From contig JAUMUD010000007.1 of NCBI GenBank assembly GCA_030530875.1, positions 1 through 48,909 on the forward strand: DNA of 48,909 nucleotides, written 5' to 3'. Below are positions 38,001 to 47,000 of the stretch, one piece after another. This stretch comes from Corynebacterium sp. GTDB lineage: Bacteria; Actinomycetota; Actinomycetes; Mycobacteriales; Mycobacteriaceae. Each line of letters starts with the position of its first letter. Within the stretch, counting starts at the first letter, position 1. The translations under genes were made by a program, and so were the position numbers. A model generated the notes under the pieces. The model did not search any database. It saw only the letters and a program-made list of their open reading frames with translations, and was not told the DNA's origin.

Positions 38001-41000
38001 ATGACCAAGTCCAATGCGGATGGTTATAAGAAGACCGCCAAGGATATGATTGCGGCGCTGAAGTATCTGAAGGATAGCCAGCCAACAGATGCTGATGCCG
38101 AGATCATGAAGGCCGAGACAGCATCGGTCGCTCAAATTGATGCAGTGGTCAAGAAGTATGCCCAGACCAATGCCAGCCAGAATATCACCATGACTGATGG
38201 TGATAAGAGCACGGCGACGAAGCAGATTTCTGCGGACACCACTGCTGCTTTGGCTGCGGTGAATATTTCCAATGCCGATGGAAACAAGGCCTTTGCCGAT
38301 TATGTGAACAACCTCATTGGCATGCTTAACTACATTGACAGCAACGGTAAGACCACGCTGACCAACCGTGTTAATGCCCTTGATAATGAGGATGCCATGC
38401 GCAATGTCCTCCTTGAGGCGGCAAAGACCAATACGCAGAATAACCAAACCCAGACTGATGCGGAGAAGGCGAACACCGATTACTACATCGACACCGCTGT
38501 ATCCACTGGCAAGAACGACCCAGCCAAGAATACTGATGCCATCCATGCATCCAATAGGGTTGGTCTGAAGCCGGAGGCTGATGCGGCCTATACCGCTATT
38601 GCTGCCCTCAAGTACCTGACTGATCAGCAGCGTGCCGACGCCAAGGTGGACCTGACCACGGTCACTACTGAGGCCATGATTGAAGCTATCAAGCGTAATT
38701 ATGCCCAGAAGAACTCCGATCAGAACACCACCCTGTCCACTGAGGACAAGGCCGCCAATACGACCTACATTACGGATAGCAATAACAGCGGGGATCAGGC
38801 TATGGCCCAGTCCGATAAGGACGGCTATAAGACCACCGCCAAGGGCCTGATTGCCCAGCTCAATTACCTCACCAAGCCAGATCAGGTCAATGAGGCTAAT
38901 GCCGAGATCGACCTTGCTTCCACTGCATCCAAGGATGATATTGACAAGGTAGTCCGTGAGTACGCCGAGACCAATGCGAAGCAGAACACCACCATGACCA
39001 TTGGTGAGAAGACGGCAGCGGGCCAGCTGATTCCATCCCAGGATGCGCAGACTGCGGTCAATACTTCCAACCGTAAGGGTCTTCAGGAAGAGGCCACCGC
39101 TGCTAAGGCACTGGTGGCGAAGCTTAAGTACCTGCCAAATACTGAAACCCAAGCCGGTGATCCTGCTGCCATCACCACGGCGGATACAGATATTGATAAT
39201 GCTGTATCCACCGACACGATGGATGAGGCTGTCCGCACGGCCGCTAAGCGCAATGCTGACTTGAACAGCACCATGACCCTCGGTCAGCAGACCGCCGCCA
39301 AGGCCGCTATTACTGCTGCTAGCCCAACGGATTCGGTCAAGATTTCCAATGAGGAAGGTATTAAGACCTACGCGGATACGGCTGATGCTCTTATTGATGA
39401 TCTCAAGTACATCCCGGATCAGCTTGCCACCTATAAGGCACAGATCGCTGATGCACTGACCACTACGAGGATCGACCAGATTCTTCGTAATGCCGCTGTG
39501 GCCAATACCAATGCCAACCCAACCATGTCCGATGAGGATAAGGCCACTGCCATTAAGACCATTAATGACAGTGACACCAAGAATGCGGATGCGGTTAAGG
39601 CTTCCAATGCAAATGGCTATAAGACCACTGCCAAGAGCATCATTGACCAGCTTGATTACCTGACCAGCAACCCTGATCAGAAGAAGGCTGCCCATGATGA
39701 GATTGATGCTTCCAGCATCACTACTAATGCGCAGATTGAGGCCATTGTCCGCAAGTACGCTAAGACCAATGCGGACCAAAACAACACCATGACTGCTGGT
39801 GAGAAGACCGCTGCCAAGAATGATGTGGATAGTAATCCAATTGCGTCGGCACCAGGCATTACCAACCGTGAGGGTCTTCAGGCCAAGGCTGAGGCTGCTA
39901 TTGCCCAGGTCAATGAGCTTAAGTACCTGAAGCCAAGTGATACTCAGAGCGGGGATCAGAATGCCATTGATACTGCTATTGCGGCTATCAATAATGCCAC
40001 CGATGAGAACACCATGCTTGAGGCTGTTCGCAGCGCTGCCAAGCGCAATACGACACTGAATACCACCAAGACCCAGGGCCAGAAGGATCAGGTTACTAAC
40101 CAGATCACTACGGCAACCGCTGATGAAGCAGTGACCCTATCCAATGCTGATGGTATTCAGAAGTACGCCGATGAGGCCAACACCCAGATCGGTGATCTCA
40201 CCTACCTCAGCAATGCGGATAGGAAGACCTACACCGACCGTGTTGCCGCAGCCACCGATGTGGCCACCATTTACCAGGCGGTCAAGGACGCAGCCCTGCT
40301 CAATACCTCCAAGAACAGCACCATGTCCACGGAGGATAAGGCCACTGCCACCGACACCATCAACGCTGCTGCCACTACCCCAGCAACCGCGGTGGATACC
40401 TCCAATGCCAATGGCCGTAAGACCACTGCCAAGGCACAGATTGCTGCCATGAACTACCTGACGGACACCCAGCGCCGCCAGGCCAATGACGCCATTGATA
40501 GCAAGGCAAGCAATGCCGATATTGACAGTGTGGTTCTAAGCTATGCCGCAACCAATGCGGATCAGAACACCACTATGACCAATGGTGAGAAGGCTGCTGC
40601 TAAGGACAAAATTAAGAGCGGTACGGCCGCTGATTCTGTGGCCACCTCCAACCGTGAGGGTCTCGCCAAGCAGGCCCAGGCCGCCAAGGACCTGGTTAGC
40701 CAGCTCAATTACATCAAGACCGGTGATACTACTGCTGTCACCACGGCAAATAACGCCATTGATAATGCGGTTGATACCGCGACCATGGATGCTGCTGTTC
40801 GTACCGCAGCCCAGCGCAATGCGGAGCTCAACAGCACCATGACCGATGGTGAAAAGACTGCTGCCAAGCAGAAGATTACTAATGCCACCCCAACTGAGTC
40901 GGTCAGCATCTCTAATGCTGATGGTATTAAGTCCTATGCCGATGATTCCGATGCGCTGATTGGCAAGCTCAAGTACCTGAGCACCCAGGAGAAGAAGGGC

Positions 41001-44000
41001 TACACCGACCGCATCGCCCAGCAGACCACCACTGCGGATATTGACGCCATCGTCAAGGAAGCTGCCAAGGCCAATACTGCCAAGAACAGCACCATGTCCA
41101 CGGAGGATAAGCAGAGTACCTCGGGCACTATCGACGCCTCCGCAACCACCCCGACCCAGGCTGTTGCGGCATCCAATACTGATGGTTATAAGACCAGCAC
41201 CAAGAAGCTGATCGATACCTTCAAGTACCTCAACCCAACCCAGCTGCAGAATGCTAAGGACCAGGTTGATGATGCTAATACTGCTACCGAGCAGCAGATC
41301 GACGGTGTGGTACGCACCTGGGCTAAGACCAATGCTGATCAGAATAAGACCATGACTGATGGTGAGAAGGCTGCAGCCAAGGCAGCCCTGGTCAACCAGA
41401 GTGCCTCGGAGGCTGTAACCACCTCGAATGCTGATGGCAATAAGACCAATGCCGATGCAGCTGATGCTCTCATTGATAAGCTCACCTACCTCACCACTGA
41501 GAAGCAGGGCTATAAGGACCGTATTGCCCAGGCCACCAGCGCTGAAGCCATCAATGCCATTGTCATTGAGGCTGCCCGCGATAATGTCTCCAAGAACACC
41601 ACCATGACTGATGGTGATAAGACCAAGGCCAATAAGGATATTGACGCCCAAAGCCCAAGCCAGGCAGTGGACACTTCCAATGGCACTGGTATCAAGGAGA
41701 AGGCTGATAAGGCCACCACCGATATTCAGGCCCTGAAGTACCTGACCACGCAGCAGCGTTCTGATGTCGAGGCTGCGCTGAAGCTGGTCACTACCCAGGA
41801 GCAGATTGACGCTATCAAGCGCGAGTACGCCCAGTACAACTCCGATCAGAACACCACTCTGTCCACGGAGGATAAGGAGAAGAACAAGAGCTTCATCGCC
41901 AATACCACCGATAACAGCGCTGATGCTGCCATGGAACAGTCCGGCAAGGACGGCTATAAGGCAACCATCAAGCAGCTGCTCACCACGCTGAAGTACCTCA
42001 CTACGAACGAGCAACTCCCTGCAGCACAGGCTGAGGTGGACAAGGCTGAGACTGCTTCTAATGACCAGATTGATGCGGTTGTACGTACGTACGCCGCCAT
42101 CAATGCCGACCAGAACAGCACCATGACCAATGGTGAGAAGGCCAAGGCCAAGAACGACCTGAAGACCCAGGGCGCACAGGATGCAGTCAATACATCCAAT
42201 GCCAACGGCCACATCACCCAGGCCAATGCCGCCAAGGCACTGGTGGCCAATCTTAAGTACCTGGTGCCAAGTGCAACCCAGACCGGTGATCAGAGCGCTA
42301 TTGATGCGGCTATTACGGCCATCAATAATGCCACTGACACTGACACCATGGATGCCGCCGTACGCACCGCAGCCAAGCGCAATGCGGAGCTTAACACCAC
42401 CATGACTGATGGTGATAAGAGCGCTGCCAAGGACGCGATCACCAACGCCACCCCAGAAAAGTCCGTAGATATTTCCAATGCCGATGGCATCAAGGAGAAG
42501 GCTGACGCCGCTGAAACTGCCATTAAGGCCCTGAAGTACCTGACCACCCAGCAGCGCAGCGATGTCGAAACTGCACTCAAGCAGGTCACTACCCAGGAGC
42601 AGATTGACGCCATCAAGCGCGAGTACGCCCAGTACAACTCCGATCAGAACACCACTCTGTCCACGGAGGATAAGGAGAAGAACAAGAGCTTCATCGCCAA
42701 TACCACCGATAACAGCGCTGATGCTGCCATGGAACAGTCCGGCAAGGACGGCTATAAGGCAACCATCAAGCAGCTGCTCACCACGCTGAAGTACCTCACT
42801 ACGAACGAGCAACTCCCTGCAGCACAGGCTGAGGTGGACAAGGCTGAGACTGCTTCTAATGACCAGATTGATGCGGTTGTACGTACGTACGCCGCCATCA
42901 ATGCCGACCAGAACAGCACCATGACCAATGGTGAGAAGGCCAAGGCCAAGAACGACCTGAAGACCCAGAGTGCCGAGCAGGCAGTGGATACGTCCAATGC
43001 CAACGGCCACATCACTCAGGCCAATGCCGCCAAGGCACTGGTGGATCAGCTGAACTACCTGGTCACCAAGGATGGTCAGGCCGGTGACGCTACTGCTATT
43101 AAGGCGGCTAAGGATGCCATCGACAATGCCGTGGATACTGACACCATGGATGCCGCCGTACGCACCGCCGCCAAGCGCAATGCGGAGCTCAACACCACCA
43201 AGACTGATGGTGAGAAGCAGGCCGCCAAGGATACGATCACTTCGGCAAGCCCAGAAAAGGCCGTGGAGATTTCCAATGCTGATGGTCACAAGAGTGAGGC
43301 CGATGCGGCGGATGCCCTTATTGAGCAGCTGAAGTACCTGAACAAGCAGGAGAAGCAGGCCTATAAGGACCAGATCGCACTGAAGACCACCCCGGCTGAT
43401 ATTGATGCCGTGGTCAAGACCGCAGCCGTGGATAACACCAATAAGAACACCACCATGGCCACGGAGGATAAGGACCAAGCTAAGACCACCATCAACACGG
43501 CGGCCACTACCCCACAGGATGCCGTCACAGCATCCAATACTGATGGTTATAAGACCACCATGAAGACCCTGCTGGGCACGCTGAAGTACCTGGATAAGGA
43601 CGTGCAGCTCCCACAGGCAGAGGCTGATGTGGACAAGGCTGAGAATGCCACCAAGGAACAGATTGATGCCGTGGTACGCACCTGGGCAGCAACCAATGCG
43701 GGCCAGAACAGCACCATGACCAAGGGTGAGCAGGACCAGGCCAAGACCATTCTTGCCGGCCAGGATGTGAATACTGCTGTGGCCACATCCAATGCGGATG
43801 GTATTAAGACCTACGCAGACGCGGCTGATGCCCTGATTGCTGCGCTCAAGTATCAGAGCACCGATCAGAAGGGTGTCTTCAATAACCGCATTGCCGCTTC
43901 CACCACCAAGGCACAGATTGATGCCATTGTGAAGGAAGCAGCCCGCGATAATACCAATGCCAATACCACCATGGCCACCGAAGACAAGGATGCGGCTATT

Positions 44001-47000
44001 AGCACCATCTTCGCGGCTGATACCAGCACCAGTGCCGCGGTGGATAAGTCCAATGAGGATGGTTATAAGACCACCATTAAGCAGCTGCTGACCACCCTAA
44101 AGTACCTGAGCACAGATACCCAGGTCCCAGCAGCACAGGCTGATGTGGACAAGGCCTCGAATGCCACCAAGGCGCAGATCGACGCCGTGGTACGCACCTG
44201 GGCAGAAACCAACGCGGATCAGAATAAGACCATGACCGCGGGTGATAAGACCCTGGCCAAGTCCACCCTGCGCTACCAGGATGTCAATGCAGCAGTGGCC
44301 ACATCCAATGCTGATGGCAACCTCGCCTACGCAACCAAGGCTGATGAGCTCATTGATAAGCTCAAGTACCTGGACGATACGGCAAAGCAGTCCTATAAGG
44401 ATCAGATTGCCCAGCGTACCAGCGAGTATGCTATTGATAACCTGGTCCGCCAGGCAGCCGCTGATAATGCGGATGTCAACCCAACCATGACTGATGGTGA
44501 TAAGGCAACGGCCAAGACCACTCTTGCCGGCCAAAGCCCAAGTGATGCGGTGGATACCTCCAATGGCACCGGTAACCTTGATGATGCCAAGGATGCCTAT
44601 GAGGTTATTGATAAGCTCGACTACCTGAGCAAGGACCAGAAGGCCCAGGCCAAGAAGGACATTAATAATGCCCCGAATGGCACTGCCCTGGCCCAGGTTG
44701 TTACTGACGCACTAAATACCAATGCGGATCAGAACACCACCATGACCGATGAGGATAAGCAGGCGGCAAAGCAAATTGTCACCAGTGGCACAACCCAGGA
44801 GGCCATTACTACCACCAATGCCAATGGCCAGAAGGCAACCGCTAAGGGTCTGATCGATCAGCTTAAGTACCTCAGCGATGATGATCGCAAGGCTGCATAT
44901 AAGCTTATCGACGCTGCCACCACCAACCAAGCCGTCTACCAGGTGGTTTATGACTACGCGAATACCAACGTGGATCAGAACACCACTATGACTCCTGGTA
45001 ACCGCGTGGTAGCCAAGAACACCATTAGCACCCAGCAGCCAGCAGATGCTGTGACCACCTCCAATGCTGATGGCGATGCTAGCTATGCTACAAGTGCCAA
45101 TGCACTGGTTGAGTCCATGAAGTATCTCACCGATGCACAGAAGCTGGCAGCCAAGACTGATGTGGCCAATGCTCCTAATAAGGCCGGTATTGACCAGGCT
45201 GTGAAGGATGCTGCCCTGACCAATACCTCCCAGAACAGCACCATGTCGACGGAGGATAAGGCTGCAGCCACCACCATCAACGACCCAAGCACCACCCCTG
45301 GTGCAGCCACGGCTGCCTCCAATGCTGATGGTCAGAAGGTTGCTGCCAAGAAGCTCGTTGAGGATCTGCACTACCTGAGTGACGCTGAAAAGAGCCTCTA
45401 CACCACGCAGATTGACTCCGCAGCGGTTGCGTCCAATGCCGATATTCTTGCTGTGGTCAAGCAGGCTGCCACGGATAATACCGAGGCCAACCCAACCTTC
45501 ACCGATGCGGAAAAGGCAAGCACCAAGGCAGATATTGCCCTGGCCACCACCACTGGTTCCCAGGCTGTAGATAAGTCCAATGAGATTGGTGAGAATGGCA
45601 CCCTTGATGAGATCAAGGATGCTGCGAAGAAGTTCATTGATAGCCTCACTAACCTCACCGATACGGAAAAGACCATTGCCAAGGGCAATGTGGACCTCGG
45701 CACGGATTATAACTCGGTCCTCGATGTGGCCAAGGATGCTGCCCGCGATGATATCAACGGCTCCACCTTCGCCTCCCCAGCAAATCTCAGCACCCCTCTG
45801 ACTGAGGTGGATGAGGCCACCGGCCTTGCTGGTCTGAAGGAGGCCACCACGGATGCCGTCAAGCTTGATGCTTCTGCCCTGATCGATAAGCTCACGAACC
45901 TCAGCACTGAGCAAAAGACCGAGGCTAAGCAGCAGATTGCCGATGCGGACTCCACCCCGGCTGCTATTAGCATTGCTTCCAATGCGGTCAACTCCGATAT
46001 TGCTGAGATGACCCACCGCGATAGCTCCACGGACACGGATGGTTCCGGCACCGGTTCCGACACCGATACCGGTGCCGGAACGGGCGCCACAACGAATATT
46101 GCTGCTCTCGGTGCCAAGGACCTCAAGGCCCTGAGTGAGGATGCTTCGGCAGCCATTGATACCTTGGGTAACCTCAGCAGCCAGCAGAAGAGCACCGCTA
46201 AGGCACAAATTTCTTCTGCTACCAGCATTGATGGCGCGATTGAGGCCCTGCAGTCCACGCTGGGTACCAATGTCACTACCCTGCCAACCCCTGGTACGAC
46301 CCCAGCCACGGCCAAGGTTAATGACATGCTTGATTCCTCCCTGAAGGACTTCAAGACCGCTGCCAAGAATGCTATTGATGCGATGGTGAACCTCACCGAG
46401 GATGAAAAGACTGCGGCGAAGAACACCATTGATCAGGCAACCACTGAGGTCAGCGCACTGGCTACTGTCAATGCAGCAACCAGTACCGATATTGATCGCC
46501 TGAAGCACCTGGATACCGCAAGCCGTGCGGATAATGTGACTACTGCACAGTCCTCCGCAACGCTGAGCAATACGGTGACCACGGACCTGAGTTCTTATCG
46601 CAATGATGCCATTACCCGCATTAATGCCCTGAAGAACCTTGAGGATAGCCAGAAGGCTGATTACCTCACCAAGGTCAATGCGGCCACCACGGCCAAGGAT
46701 ATTGTTGATACTTCTGATGCTGCCAAGGCTGAGGATGATGCCATCCTGGCAGCAGCAATGTCCCGTGCCCGTGCTGGTATCCAGGCCGCTGAAGCCCTGC
46801 TTGATAAGGTCATTTACACCCGCGCGGATCAGAACCTCAAGGATGCCTTTGACCAAGCACGCCAGCAGCTTGCTGCTCTTCTTGAGTCCGCAGCCAATGG
46901 TGATGTCACCGCTAAGGAGCTCGATGCCAAGCTTGCTGAGCTCACCGCGGCACAGGATGCCCTTAATGGTAAGGAAGAAAATAAGACCAACTGGGCACTC

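Larger units (their letters stand above)
30200..45600 (+). repeat. About 58 tandem ~264-bp coding modules inside the giant gene
   Basis: Counting the hallmark N-x-T-M/L/K-x-x-(E/D/Q) by eye gives 58 copies between about 30465 and 45480, average spacing close to 88 codons. DNA identity between most copies is moderate, so the array is mostly old. From copy 14 (about 33960) to copy 50 (about 43450) every third copy has the STEDK version of the hallmark instead of xGEK/xGDK, so the working unit there is three modules, about 266 codons. These are coding repeats, not CRISPR. Confidence 0.9.

Noticed and set aside
30200-45600. CRISPR array or satellite DNA
   Set aside because: The period (~264 bp) is a multiple of three, repeats are diverged at DNA level but conserved as protein, and there are no unique spacers between short identical repeats.
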